A stretch of 64,000 nt of DNA. Origin: Kineothrix alysoides (lineage in GTDB: Bacteria > Bacillota > Clostridia > Lachnospirales > Lachnospiraceae). The position numbers were made by a program, and so were the translations under genes. Below the pieces are notes generated by a model. The model worked only from the letters and a program-made list of their open reading frames with translations. It made no database searches and was not told where the DNA came from. Positions 7,846 to 17,788 of this stretch are shown in pieces (position 1 is the stretch's first letter; each line of letters starts with the position of its first letter). The stretch covers positions 248,001 through 312,000 of the forward strand of contig NZ_JPNB01000002.1 in assembly GCF_000732725.1 (NCBI RefSeq), written 5' to 3'.

Positions 7846-10338
7846 TTATGCCATTTCTCTCCATATTTTCCCACCGCATATTTCATTTATCTGCTTTTCT
7901 TTTCCTTTGACATCCACCGTACTACACAAATCATGCATGCTAATAATATGATTCTCAATACACAACTTTTTTTGTATAATATCAATAATATCCACTTTTT
8001 GCTCACGTTTATAACTATCCAGCGCTTCTATGTCCACTGCACATAAATAATCCAGTCCTCTCCCATCTCTATCCAGCACTGTTAACTCTCCTTCAGTTGT
8101 CTGACTAACGATGTAACCATCATTGATTCTCTTATAAAATGAATATTGTTCCGACAGAATCTCAAATTTGTCCGCACAACCATTTTTAAATTTTATAGTT
8201 TTAGATCCATCTATTCCTCCAGGCATTATAATCTTCGTTCCATCATATACAACTCCCAAAAAATGCATACATTGTGCCGCAAATTCCTGAGGCAGCAAAT
8301 ATTCTGTTACTTTATTTGTTCCATCCCATTTGACGATTGCCGTATTCTGTCGTGGAGCCAACCAAAAGTTGCTACCATCCCATGCAATTCCTGAATATCG
8401 ATTCCTATCACTTCCCACCTCTATCCAGAAATATTGGCAGTTGCTCATATCAAATTTTAAAACCTTATTATCTAGTGCTGATGCCATATAAAAGCAATCG
8501 TTTATTTGGACACAATCACAGCGTACATAACAATCCTCCAGCTCTTTCCGTTTATCTTTCAGACAATCATAAATTCTATCAAAATATGTCAGCGTTTCTT
8601 TCTCCATATCTACGCAAACAATTGCTGGATAATTGCTTCCAATCAAAAAAACTTTATCTTGGTAGGCGATTGCCTGAAACATCTTCAGAGAAATATCCTC
8701 ATTATTTACCGGCATCAGTACTAAGCTCTTCCATTCTTTAATATCTTGACGGTATATCCATATTTTTTTTGCATTAAAAGGCACAAATAGTAATTGTTGC
8801 TCCCATCTAACTATCTTTGCAGATAATCGATTTGCAATGAAATCTTCTTCCGGAATCGAATCTATCAGATTTATCTTTCCATTATCCATGTCTAAGGAAA
8901 AGATGATATTTATATCTCTCGCTACAAATAAAAGTTTTCTATCTATTTGAATACAGTCTTCCGCAATCAGCACAGCCGAATTGTCTTTCTCATTATCTAC
9001 AGTAACATTTTGCAGCATAACAGGTTTTCCAACTTTTCTACAAAGTTGCACCAAGCTGCTGGCATCTCCATAATATGCATCACCTACCGCAATTGCCCTA
9101 TCCAGATCTGCTGTATTATCATAAATTCCCCAAGCTTCACTGATATACTTATCCCTGATTATCTTATATTCGTTCCAAAGTTGTGGCCTCATAGAGGCCA
9201 ATGTGTTCTCGATTAACGGATGCGGCCGCCAAAGTAATGCTACTTCGTCTTTGTTTTCCTTAAATGCAGCAAGCACTGATTCCATTTTTCTCAGCATCCG
9301 TCGGCCGCTTTGTAATAGTGCCTCAATACTCGTATTATAAAAGATAATTTTTTTCCATCTTCCATCGGGCTTCTGTATAATCTTTATCCACTCTTCTGGT
9401 ATTATCAGGTCATCTTTTTTCGTACTCATAACCTTATCCACCTTGGGTGAACCTAATCCCAATATTTTTTCTTCCCAATACTTCCTTGCTTCTTTTGTGT
9501 TCTTTGTTGCTTCAGTCAGTACATCAATATAAATCTGCCGCATATTCTCCGACTGTACAATTACCTTATCCGCATTAAACACCCCGGATGTCATACAGAA
9601 ATGCTTCATACCCTCTATCTCGCTTTTATTCTCCGGCTTTATCTCATCCAAAATAAAATATGGTATATACACAAGCATATCTGTATATTGTTTCAAGTTC
9701 TTCGAATAAAAAAAGGGATGCACGCTTGTTACATAATTACCTCCATCGTAGGGATTATGGATGAATATCATATCCGGCTTACGTTCTTCAAAATCATATT
9801 GTTCATAATTCGTAATAGGCACATAATCCGGATACTGATCTCCTTCATAGTGAATCTCACCAAAACTCCCGTCCTGATTCTTATCAAAATAAGGAATGGG
9901 TATTACATAAGCATCACAATCCTCGTCTTCATCAGACGCCTTCCAAATGCTTTCCAACGAATCCCACATGGAAGCCTTATATGGAAGAAATACAACCTCT
10001 TTCCTATATTCTGGCAGATCATATCGAATTCCATTATTCAGTTGTGTCAATTGCTTTTGAATTTCCTTTGATAATTCTCTGCACTGATAATCATCCGATA
10101 GCAAGGTGCTCATTTGATAAATATTTTCGCAATAATCTTCAAGTATTTTGACAAGATGGGAATATTTGGCTCCTAACGAATCGATATAAGTTCCGAGAAG
10201 AATGGCAGATTCCTGACATTGTGTAAGCACATCTAATAAATTACTTTGATCCTCTTTGCTGTTTCTGCCGATGATATCATTAGCTTTTTCAAGCGTCTTG
10301 ACGGACTCTAACATTTCCTTCTTCTTATATCTCTTCAT
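7846..10338 (-). CDS. CDP-glycerol-transferase-like protein with C-terminal beta-propeller-like region
   Basis: About 830 residues from the ATG at 10338, which has AGAAGGTGG just upstream; a longer frame to 10398 would run through a terminator hairpin. The first 100 residues are helical. Residues about 110-500 resemble CDP-glycerol glycerophosphotransferase or glycan-locus GT-B folds (VFLPYKASMWDSLESIW, LLWRPHPLIENTL, DAYYGDASSLVQLC). Residues about 500-800 contain repeated beta-strand blades with aromatic/Asp motifs (SGIAWDGSNFWLAPR, MHFLGVVYDGTKIIMPGG), suggesting a beta-propeller. It probably transfers a polyol phosphate or sugar to a surface target, with the propeller binding substrate; this is inference. 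Related two-domain proteins seem common in Lachnospiraceae glycan loci. Confidence 0.65.
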   Translation of the reverse strand: MKRYKKKEMLESVKTLEKANDIIGRNSKEDQSNLLDVLTQCQESAILLGTYIDSLGAKYSHLVKILEDYCENIYQMSTLLSDDYQCRELSKEIQKQLTQLNNGIRYDLPEYRKEVVFLPYKASMWDSLESIWKASDEDEDCDAYVIPIPYFDKNQDGSFGEIHYEGDQYPDYVPITNYEQYDFEERKPDMIFIHNPYDGGNYVTSVHPFFYSKNLKQYTDMLVYIPYFILDEIKPENKSEIEGMKHFCMTSGVFNADKVIVQSENMRQIYIDVLTEATKNTKEARKYWEEKILGLGSPKVDKVMSTKKDDLIIPEEWIKIIQKPDGRWKKIIFYNTSIEALLQSGRRMLRKMESVLAAFKENKDEVALLWRPHPLIENTLASMRPQLWNEYKIIRDKYISEAWGIYDNTADLDRAIAVGDAYYGDASSLVQLCRKVGKPVMLQNVTVDNEKDNSAVLIAEDCIQIDRKLLFVARDINIIFSLDMDNGKINLIDSIPEEDFIANRLSAKIVRWEQQLLFVPFNAKKIWIYRQDIKEWKSLVLMPVNNEDISLKMFQAIAYQDKVFLIGSNYPAIVCVDMEKETLTYFDRIYDCLKDKRKELEDCYVRCDCVQINDCFYMASALDNKVLKFDMSNCQYFWIEVGSDRNRYSGIAWDGSNFWLAPRQNTAIVKWDGTNKVTEYLLPQEFAAQCMHFLGVVYDGTKIIMPGGIDGSKTIKFKNGCADKFEILSEQYSFYKRINDGYIVSQTTEGELTVLDRDGRGLDYLCAVDIEALDSYKREQKVDIIDIIQKKLCIENHIISMHDLCSTVDVKGKEKQINEICGGKIWREMA

Positions 10339-10388
10339 TTTCCACCTTCTGAATATATGATAACGTTTATAAATCACCTTTTTCACAA

Positions 10389-10428
10389 AAAAGGCCATTC
10401 ATGTGAATGATGACATGAATGGCCTTTA
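10389..10428. terminator. bidirectional intrinsic terminator
   Basis: A 14-bp perfect stem (AAGGCCATTCATGT with its complement) around a short loop. On the minus strand it is followed by TTTTTTGTG, on the plus strand by TTTATCTTTTCTT. On the minus strand it sits just upstream of the 7846-10338 gene, so that gene probably starts a new transcript. Confidence 0.8.
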
Positions 10429-10659
10429 TCTTTTCTTCATTCCGCCTTATGCCTCCATGCAATTTTTATATGGCTATCCTTGCCTGCGTTCTATTTTAAC
10501 TTACTTTATATATCGGCAGATTTCATAAAAATATTACAATATATGATTTGTACATATTACAAAAATATGGGTATTCGGTTGGATATAATGTATGGCTATT
10601 AATACAATTTTATTTAACCGCCTTTACGATGTCCTCAATTTAAGAAAGATCGCTCATTA

Positions 10660-11628
10660 CAAAAACCATTCCATATAGCCGAAAATTCTTTCATCCCGCT
10701 TGACGCTTCCATCCATTTTAGTATTACATCAACTTTTCCTTATATAACCACTACTCCAACCGGCTTTGTTCAATGTCATGAGCTTTATCCTCGGATAATC
10801 AATGCGAAATCTAATTCCACCGGAACGATTGCCTACCGCAACATTCCACACTGCTGACGTTCTATCTGCACAATTATGATATAAAAGAGCCGTACCCATG
10901 CAAAGAATGCCATCTGGAAAAAGTGATGTGATGATAGATACTTCACTAAAAATCTTTTTATCTTGTTATTGATAATATCCTTAACGATTTTTCTCCGTTT
11001 TTCCTTCTTGCATCAACTTTTGTAGCATGCACCAGTGGATACTGCTTTTCGAGAGTGTTTTTGTAAGTATGATACCACCATGCTCCTCCCCACATAATTT
11101 CCGCCTTTCCATCCCATATCATAGAGTTCTACATCATAAATTGACTATTTAAAAAGCCGATTTCTTTCAGCACTCCCTTTCGAAGCATAAACATCCCATA
11201 ATATAAATCAGTACCCCTCCGAGTCCTTCTTCTCCGTACCCTTTAGCCTTATTTACCGCCTCACTATAACTATCAAATTTTTCACTAAGGGATAACTACT
11301 GTCATTGTTTTTTCTGTTTCATAAAGCACAGTTCTCGTTCTCCGCAAACATCCCGGAGTAATAATATCTTCAGGCTGAAGAAGCATTAATTCTTCATCAA
11401 CACTAAGGCTTCTACTGCTTCATTAATAATTGCAGCATAACCAGTAAATTCTTCCATAAAAGCATATGATATATCCTGCTGCCCTTCAACCCATTCTCCC
11501 ATTCCATCTGAAGATGCATCGTCTATAACAATTACCGATAAGTTTTCCATACTCTCTAACAAATAAATTGTCTTCAAATTGATTTTCAGCTTATCTATTT
11601 GATTATGTGCTACTATTATAATTGTCAT
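10660..11628 (-). pseudogene. decayed GT2 glycosyltransferase
   Basis: The 5' part (11628 to 11386) encodes MTIIIVAHNQIDKLKINLKT and IDDASSDGMGEWVEGQQDIS, a GT2 N-terminus. It closely resembles the N-terminus of the protein at 15020-17506 (VIIVVHNE, IDNASIDGTAEWLSLQRDIA). Downstream, similarity continues in shifted frames: LMLLQPEDIITPGC (compare LLMFPQFVITPGC) near 11,390-11,340 and MLRKGVLKEIGFLNSQF near 11,170. Several frameshifts and stops separate these blocks. Remaining sequence to about 10,660 is coding-like but broken. It appears to be a dead paralogue of the neighbouring multidomain glycosyltransferase. The bases from 10,429 to 10,660 hold nothing recognisable. Confidence 0.75.
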
Positions 11629-11734
11629 TTGTCCTTCTGCTTACACCCTATTTGCATTTACATGGTTCCTGCTTTATTTGTCCCTTCTATTTGCTGCTTG
11701 CAGTACTCTGTACCTTTTTTCTTTATGCTTTTTA

Positions 11735-11743
11735 TGTTATAAT
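11735..11743 (+). promoter_or_regulatory. extended -10 promoter for the GT2-TPR gene
   Basis: TGTTATAAT is an extended -10 (TG, one base, TATAAT), 58 bases upstream of the ATG at 11801. The -35 region is T-rich and weak. Confidence 0.45.
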
Positions 11744-11800
11744 CTGTTCAAACGTCACATATCATCATTACTTTTTGAACACAGAAAATGGAGGAATTCT

Positions 11801-12877
11801 ATGCTGCCAATATCTGTATGTCTCATTTCTAAAAATGAGGAAAAATATATTGGGGAGTGTTTAAGTCGCCTTATAAAATATGATTGGGAAATAATCGTTG
11901 TGGATACCGGCTCTACCGATCGTACTATTGAAATTGCGCTTTCCTATACACCAAATATATTCCATTTTGACTGGATCGATGATTTCAGCGCTGCCAGGAA
12001 TTATTCTATAGCCCAAGCTCATAACGATTATGTACTGATTGTTGATTGTGACGAATACTTAGAAAATTCTTCACTAACTGAAGAAACAGTTAGAAACCTT
12101 CCTAATTTAATTTCTCCCAAGCAGGTGGGAATGATTTGCCTTCGTAATATTTCTTCGCATACCACCGGCAATTTAGCAGAAAGTTCTTCCGATATTATAC
12201 ATGAACATATTGCCCGCTTCTTTCACAGAGGCTATACCTATTACCAAGGCTCTATACATGAACAGCTTGTCTCCCGGGAAGGGAATGTACTTTCTTTTAC
12301 TTCACTCCCTCTTTGCTTCTATCATGTAGGCTATAGCACTGATGAAATTAGAGCGGCAAAAGCGGACCGTAACATTACAATGCTGAAGCAATCCTTAAGC
12401 AATCAAGGCGGCAATCCCTATTTATACTTTCAACTGGGACAATCTTACTTTGGAATCTCTGATTATGAAAATGCTCTGCCTTACTTTGAGAAAGCTTTAT
12501 CTATGGATGTCGACGAACGGGAAGAGTATGTCCAGACGCTCGTAGAATCCTATGGATATTGCCTGCTATATTTAAAAAAATATAAAGCCGCCTTACAATT
12601 GGATGGATTATATCCCATCTTTTCCAAACGTTCTGATTTTGCCTTTCTTATGGGCCTTATTTATATGAACAATGCTATGTTCGAACAAGCCATCGCCGCA
12701 TTTGATCACGCTGTCTCTATACAGCGCTATGCCATAGAAGGAGTCAACAGTTACAAAGCATTCTATAACATAGGAGTCATCCATGAATGCATGGGACATA
12801 TTTCTGAGGCAATGAAATATTATCAGAAATGTGGCAGTTATCCCCCTGCTCTTCACAGGCTAGACATTCTTAAATAG
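11801..12877 (+). CDS. GT2 glycosyltransferase with TPR repeats
   Basis: A 358-residue protein. I chose the ATG at 11801 because GGAGG lies 7-11 bases before it and the product then begins with the GT2 strand LPISVCLISKNEEKYIGECL. Motifs VVDTGSTDRT and VDCDEYLEN (the DxD-type metal site) are present, as is DDFSAARNYSI, typical of the SunS/YwdF-like GT2 branch. From about residue 210 come TPR units (YLYFQLGQSYFGISDYENAL, FLMGLIYMNNAMFEQAI, FYNIGVIHECMGHISEAM). GT2-TPR proteins glycosylate peptides or proteins in several bacteria, so flagellin is a reasonable acceptor. It is transcribed opposite to most of the island and converges on fliB. Confidence 0.85.
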   Translation: MLPISVCLISKNEEKYIGECLSRLIKYDWEIIVVDTGSTDRTIEIALSYTPNIFHFDWIDDFSAARNYSIAQAHNDYVLIVDCDEYLENSSLTEETVRNLPNLISPKQVGMICLRNISSHTTGNLAESSSDIIHEHIARFFHRGYTYYQGSIHEQLVSREGNVLSFTSLPLCFYHVGYSTDEIRAAKADRNITMLKQSLSNQGGNPYLYFQLGQSYFGISDYENALPYFEKALSMDVDEREEYVQTLVESYGYCLLYLKKYKAALQLDGLYPIFSKRSDFAFLMGLIYMNNAMFEQAIAAFDHAVSIQRYAIEGVNSYKAFYNIGVIHECMGHISEAMKYYQKCGSYPPALHRLDILK

Positions 12878-12890
12878 CAAATTTTATGAC

Positions 12891-14063
12891 TTATTTCAAT
12901 AATAGTAATACATGGGCCACCGATATTCTTCCCTCTTTCTTCATGCGTTTAATCACTTGTTCCATATCAGCCCTTCTATGGCTGATCATCCTTGCACATA
13001 AAGAAATAATAAATTCTTGCATCTCCTTGGATATCTCCTGATGAAGGCAATAGTATAATATTGTCAGATGCTTTATAAGCAACTGTTCCAAAATAATAAT
13101 ATAACTATTATCCAGCAGATAATACCGATTCATTTCTTTCAGTGCATACCAGAACCAGCTGCATACCGTGGCATGCTCCATTAGAATATCAAAATTAGCA
13201 GCCTCTCTCTGCTCCCATAGCACATACGCCTTTTCATAATTTTCCCATGAACAGTTATGATTACACTTTATCAGCTCCTCTACCTTGCCTCTGCTCCCTC
13301 TCATATCCTCGTTTGCCAAAATCATCGCTACATCCTGAAAGTCAGAAAATAATTGGCATAATTGCTTGAATCCGTTGTTCTTATCTTCCTGTATCGAACC
13401 AACTTCCTTGAGAAGTTCTTCTAAATAAAAAGGTGACCATATATGTGACAATTCTTTAATAATCAACCCTCTATTTCCTTCCCTATGAATTTCCTTTATT
13501 CTATCCATACTGTATACACAAACAAATTGTCTGAACCACAGAGGAAAGTTTCTATTCTGCAATATATCTATTACACAATTTCTGATTTCCACATCTAACT
13601 CTATAATTTCATAAAGTTCTCCCGTATCACCTTTTTCTCCTTTATCATCTTCCTCCATAACAAAAGATAATGGCCCTTGAATGGAGAATAAGAATTCCAC
13701 AACTGCCGGGCAAGCCAACGTTAAATATTTTTCCTCCGTTTGGCCTATAATTGTAGAATGTCTTGGAAATGTACGGCATGTACTTCCTAATATTTCCTCC
13801 CCTTCTTCTATTACCATATTGCATAGCTGGTCCTTATTACAAAATGGACACATACCTTCTATGAACTTAAATTGATACCTTTCTAATTCCTTATTATAAA
13901 CAATATGGCTTTTGGCCAATTCAGATAATTGAGATGAATCTGTAACAAGCCGTTGATAAACATCCTCTTCTATGGGAACACTCCATCCCTGACAGCACGT
14001 AAATAAACAGTCCTTACCTATACAAGTAAAATCGTCATAAAAACTGGGTTTTAATACATGCAT
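12891..14063 (-). CDS. fliB: flagellin lysine N-methylase FliB
   Basis: About 390 residues. FliB methylates the epsilon-amino group of lysines in flagellin. The N-terminus shows the family pattern FYDDFTCIGKDCLFTCCQGW, followed by CPFCNKDQLCNM and CRTFPRH, a cysteine-rich iron-sulfur region. The remainder is alpha-helical. I prefer the ATG at 14063 because the family motif starts there and GGAAGGGG lies about 10 bases upstream; an in-frame start at 14087 overlaps the preceding gene. It directly follows the methyltransferase gene (4-bp gap), so the two are co-transcribed. Its presence supports flagellin as the substrate of at least part of this island. Confidence 0.85.
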   Translation of the reverse strand: MHVLKPSFYDDFTCIGKDCLFTCCQGWSVPIEEDVYQRLVTDSSQLSELAKSHIVYNKELERYQFKFIEGMCPFCNKDQLCNMVIEEGEEILGSTCRTFPRHSTIIGQTEEKYLTLACPAVVEFLFSIQGPLSFVMEEDDKGEKGDTGELYEIIELDVEIRNCVIDILQNRNFPLWFRQFVCVYSMDRIKEIHREGNRGLIIKELSHIWSPFYLEELLKEVGSIQEDKNNGFKQLCQLFSDFQDVAMILANEDMRGSRGKVEELIKCNHNCSWENYEKAYVLWEQREAANFDILMEHATVCSWFWYALKEMNRYYLLDNSYIIILEQLLIKHLTILYYCLHQEISKEMQEFIISLCARMISHRRADMEQVIKRMKKEGRISVAHVLLLLK

Positions 14064-14067
14064 CTCC

Positions 14068-14970
14068 TTATTCCCCTTCCGTATCATTACTTACAATTGT
14101 AAAAGTTGCATGATCCCCATATTCTTTCTCGTTCGCCTTTGCCGCACAATCTTCAAAAAATTCAACATCACTTTTCTCAAAATAGCTGCTTAAAACATCT
14201 CGTGACTGCTCCATAAAAGGAATTCCCTGTTCATAAAGATAGCTGCGCATATATTGCCCACAATTTGAGTTATACTCAACACTCTCTATCTTAAGACCTG
14301 CCTGACAGCATAAATATTCCATACTTTTCTTAGAATGGAGAAATAGATGTCTGGGAGCATCCAACTGATACCAGCTAACGCCGAAAGTATCAAAGGCAGC
14401 ATTAGGAAATACCGGAAGCGTAATAATACATTTTCCATTTCTTCCCAACAACTTTCTTACACTTTTCAGAACTTCCAGAGGATTTGACATATGCTCAAAA
14501 GAATCCCCAAATTTAATGATATCATAGGTCCCTTCCATTTCAGTTATTTCACATTTTTTAATAAAGATCCTATCTCCATATTGAATATCATGAGGAATAA
14601 AAGGATCACAGCCATATAAATTGCTATATCCAAGCTCCTTTGCCAGCAATCTGAGATATGCGCCTGTACCGCAGCCCACATCAAGCAACCGGGGACCAAA
14701 CAAAGCTTGTTCCGGAAAGCTTCCGACCTCTTCTTTTAATTGAAGACTATAATAATTACCTTCATAATATTTCCCGAGATCTTCTGGAATGGAAGATATC
14801 TGCATACATTGACAATTACTACATACAAAATAATCGAATTCTTCTTTTGTTCCGAACATCATTTCTTTCGCTCGATAAGCTTTATTCACGTCTGCTTTTC
14901 CACATACTCTGCAAACTGTCCATGTATCTTCTAAGTTATTTTTAATTTTAAGCTCCTCATTTTCCCTCAT
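14068..14970 (-). CDS. class I SAM methyltransferase with N-terminal zinc finger
   Basis: A 300-residue protein. CRVCGK and CSNCQCMQ near the N-terminus form a zinc-binding knuckle. LLDVGCGTGAYLRLLA is SAM motif I, and DIIKFGDSFEHMSNPLEVL is the post-I acidic region. The layout matches methyltransferases that act on sugars or nucleotide sugars in polysaccharide loci (Methyltransf_23 group). It is upstream of and nearly contiguous with fliB. The substrate is probably a glycan component and is not determined by sequence. Confidence 0.8.
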   Translation of the reverse strand: MRENEELKIKNNLEDTWTVCRVCGKADVNKAYRAKEMMFGTKEEFDYFVCSNCQCMQISSIPEDLGKYYEGNYYSLQLKEEVGSFPEQALFGPRLLDVGCGTGAYLRLLAKELGYSNLYGCDPFIPHDIQYGDRIFIKKCEITEMEGTYDIIKFGDSFEHMSNPLEVLKSVRKLLGRNGKCIITLPVFPNAAFDTFGVSWYQLDAPRHLFLHSKKSMEYLCCQAGLKIESVEYNSNCGQYMRSYLYEQGIPFMEQSRDVLSSYFEKSDVEFFEDCAAKANEKEYGDHATFTIVSNDTEGE

Positions 14971-15019
14971 TATATCTATCCTTTTCTCTCTTCCTTGTGC
15001 AATTTTATCTTGTAGTAAT

Positions 15020-17506
15020 TCATTTTTCCATATCTCTTATCCTTGCATACCATGTATGTTTTTCACCAGCTTTTTTCCGGGCAGCGTCTGCAATCTTCTG
15101 CGCTGCGTCGGGATTTTCCAATATTCTATTAATAATTTCCGGCACTTCTTCCATATGTTGTAGATTATAACTAATATAATCTTTATTTCGTTCAAATTCC
15201 TCACTTAGATATTTACTGTCATCCGTAACACAAAGTGCACCTGCAAGCATGGCATTTATTACCCTGTCATGGATTCCATCCTTGAACCAAGGCATAGTAT
15301 TGAGTACAATTTTGCTGTCCAGCATTTTCTTTAAACATTCATCCTGCGTCATCACCCCATGACATATAAGATGCGGATTGTCATAGTATTCCGAATTTTC
15401 CCAGCCTTCTCCGCATATCTCTACATCAATTCCTGCATAGATCAGTCTGGCTACTACTTCCTTTCTAAAATAAAATTTTAAATATATATCTACCATTCTA
15501 TTTTCTTCAATTACATGCTTTATGTACATATCATCTGCCGCCGGCTGTTCCAACGCAATTTTTTCTTCAATTGCCCATTCCAAAGTCTTATATGGATGCT
15601 TTATCAGTTCTTCAATGAGCACCTTCTGCCAGACACCAAACTGATCAAATTCCTCACGATATTTATAGCTGCCAGTAAATAAAACCTTGGTATTTCTGTC
15701 TGCAATCTTCTTGCAAAATCCATTACTTACATCCTCTCCTGCCAACGGAAGGAAAATATTTTTTTGAACTTTCTTATTGAATCTTTCTGCATAATCCACA
15801 TGATTCCTATCCACATAAGCGGCAATTCCATATTGAGGAGCTTTATCCAGCGTATCAAAATAATAAAACGGATGGTCCAGCATATAATTGATGCAGGGAA
15901 CCTCACAAACATCCCATATGTTTTTTCCATTTATTTTCAGCAACCATCCTCTATTATTAAAAATAATTGCTTTTTCAACCCCCGTTCGCAATATATGCAT
16001 AAAATTATCCGGGTTCTCTATTATCTGAGCTACAAACATTTCATATACTTTGTATCCGATACCTTTATATGCCTTTACCAATTGACGTGCAGTATAATTG
16101 AGAATATCGTTCTCATCCTCTATTATTACTATCTTTTTTTGTTTATCCCTTCTTTTGCTTGCCCGGATCACATACTGAAATGTTTCAAACATAAAAAACT
16201 CTGCATTTGGCTCTAAGTCTATCAAACGCTGTATATACAGCTTGTCCTCTCTTTTTAAGTCCAAGCAATCGCTGACAATCTCATCTATATTATAATTACA
16301 CGCTTCAAACATACGGATAATCTCATTGTAAGTAAACATATGGATATGTGTTTTATCAAGCAAGCCTGTGTCGGAATAAGTAAAATTGCCTGCAACCAAA
16401 TCTCTTATAACCGATACATGCATCAAATTCGGTATACTTGCAATAATGCACCCATCGTCCTTTAAATAATCACTACAATATTTTATAACTGACGCCGGAT
16501 CCTTTAGGTGCTCAAGCACATCTCCAAAGATGATGTAATCAAACATTGATTTTTCGTATGGAAATGCCTGTTCCTCCAGATTTCCTACTTCCACCTTCGC
16601 TACGAAAGAGGCTATCTTAGCCGCCCGGGGATTTATTTCATATCCGTATATCCCGGCATTAGGATACCGGTTCTTTATTTCTACAAGAGTTGCACCGCAA
16701 TCGCATCCTACTTCTAATATGGTTAACTCACTATCGGTGTTATGTGTCATCATCTGAATCAAATTAGGATTATATGTTGTATTGAAATAATTCATACCCC
16801 ATTTATCTTTTATGTTATTTCTATCCTTTTCTGCCATAAGTCCCTTATATTTTTCGGATATTTTATCTGGGAGCATGCAATAGGCTATGGCATTAGGAAT
16901 ATTTATCAACGTAAACTTTTTTGTCATAACCCTGAAAAGATAATCTTGAATTACGCTCTCTGCAAGGAGAAACTGTTCATCAAATCTCCCCACTTTATTC
17001 ACCACATCTCCTCTTATTAAAACAGCATATTCCGCCAGGCCTACTACTTGCTTCATCACAAGCTCATTATTTTCCCCTGCAAGCAAAACAGCCGTTTGAT
17101 AATCCACCGCACTATGTCCGTCAAAAGACTTATCCCCGCAAAATGCCGGTCCCACTGCTCCTATCTCCGCTTTGGAATATAACCCTTGCAGCATTCTGGA
17201 AATACAACCCGGCGTTATGACAAATTGAGGGAACATAAGTAAAAAATCACCTTTTATGCTGAATAAATCAATAGCAGTATTAATTACTTTTGCATATCCA
17301 GTAAGACCTTCCTCTATCGTAGCATAGGCTATATCTCTCTGTAAAGAAAGCCACTCAGCAGTTCCGTCTATGGAGGCATTGTCTATAATCACAACCTGCA
17401 AATTGTCCACATCTCCAAATCTCCTTATGGAGTCAAGACAAATTTCAAGTTCCGGCTTTTCATTATGTACAACTATAATAACGGTTACCAAACGCCCTCT
17501 ATTCAT
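15020..17506 (-). CDS. GT2-methyltransferase-CgeB-like trifunctional glycosyltransferase
   Basis: An 828-residue fusion. Residues 1-230 are GT2 (VTVIIVVHNE, IDNASIDGTAEW, VITPGCISRML). Residues 255-440 are a SAM methyltransferase (ILEVGCDCGATL, YIIFGDVLEHLKDP). Residues 465-828 are a CgeB/DUF3880-type glycosyltransferase (VCEVPCINYMLDHPFYYFD, LNTMPWFKDGIHDRVINAML). Such fusions are expected to build and methylate a sugar side chain in one polypeptide. No Shine-Dalgarno precedes the ATG at 17506. IS110 sequence begins within about 15 bp upstream, and a stranded AAAAAGGA lies beyond the element's far end (19033-19040). A TTG at codon 6 preceded by AGAGGG could be a weak replacement start. Confidence 0.8.
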   Translation of the reverse strand: MNRGRLVTVIIVVHNEKPELEICLDSIRRFGDVDNLQVVIIDNASIDGTAEWLSLQRDIAYATIEEGLTGYAKVINTAIDLFSIKGDFLLMFPQFVITPGCISRMLQGLYSKAEIGAVGPAFCGDKSFDGHSAVDYQTAVLLAGENNELVMKQVVGLAEYAVLIRGDVVNKVGRFDEQFLLAESVIQDYLFRVMTKKFTLINIPNAIAYCMLPDKISEKYKGLMAEKDRNNIKDKWGMNYFNTTYNPNLIQMMTHNTDSELTILEVGCDCGATLVEIKNRYPNAGIYGYEINPRAAKIASFVAKVEVGNLEEQAFPYEKSMFDYIIFGDVLEHLKDPASVIKYCSDYLKDDGCIIASIPNLMHVSVIRDLVAGNFTYSDTGLLDKTHIHMFTYNEIIRMFEACNYNIDEIVSDCLDLKREDKLYIQRLIDLEPNAEFFMFETFQYVIRASKRRDKQKKIVIIEDENDILNYTARQLVKAYKGIGYKVYEMFVAQIIENPDNFMHILRTGVEKAIIFNNRGWLLKINGKNIWDVCEVPCINYMLDHPFYYFDTLDKAPQYGIAAYVDRNHVDYAERFNKKVQKNIFLPLAGEDVSNGFCKKIADRNTKVLFTGSYKYREEFDQFGVWQKVLIEELIKHPYKTLEWAIEEKIALEQPAADDMYIKHVIEENRMVDIYLKFYFRKEVVARLIYAGIDVEICGEGWENSEYYDNPHLICHGVMTQDECLKKMLDSKIVLNTMPWFKDGIHDRVINAMLAGALCVTDDSKYLSEEFERNKDYISYNLQHMEEVPEIINRILENPDAAQKIADAARKKAGEKHTWYARIRDMEK

Positions 17507-17520
17507 AAATCACGTATAAT

Positions 17521-17788
17521 CCAATTATCTCAGATGGTAATTGGATTTTTCCTTTCTCCCAGATTCTCTGGGCATTTTAATCCATCTCTGATATATTTGA
17601 TAAGGCACTGTGGATCTGTACCTATATATTTACAGCTTTGACTGTTCCGAGGTGACTCAGACCACAGCTTTTCGTCTATTACTGTTGATCAGTTTGTTAA
17701 CGCCTGACGTTTCTATTTACGTGATTACACAGCCGGATTCTCTGTGGAAGACAACAGTGCCAAAATACATATCAGGAGGTATAACTCT
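17521..17788 (+). ncRNA. candidate bridge RNA region of the IS110 element
   Basis: Non-coding sequence between the element's left end and the transposase start, containing several hairpins: CCAATTA...TAATTGG (17521-17544), CCCAG...CTGGG (17558-17572) and CACAG...CTGTG (17728-17746). ACAGCTTT is repeated near 17631 and 17664. IS110-group elements are known to express a bridge RNA from this position whose loops pair with target and donor DNA. Loop assignments were not attempted. Confidence 0.5.

Noticed and set aside
10339-10398. Longer start of the CDP-glycerol-transferase-like gene at 10398
   Set aside because: The extension overlaps a bidirectional terminator and lacks a ribosome binding site; 10338 has a good one.
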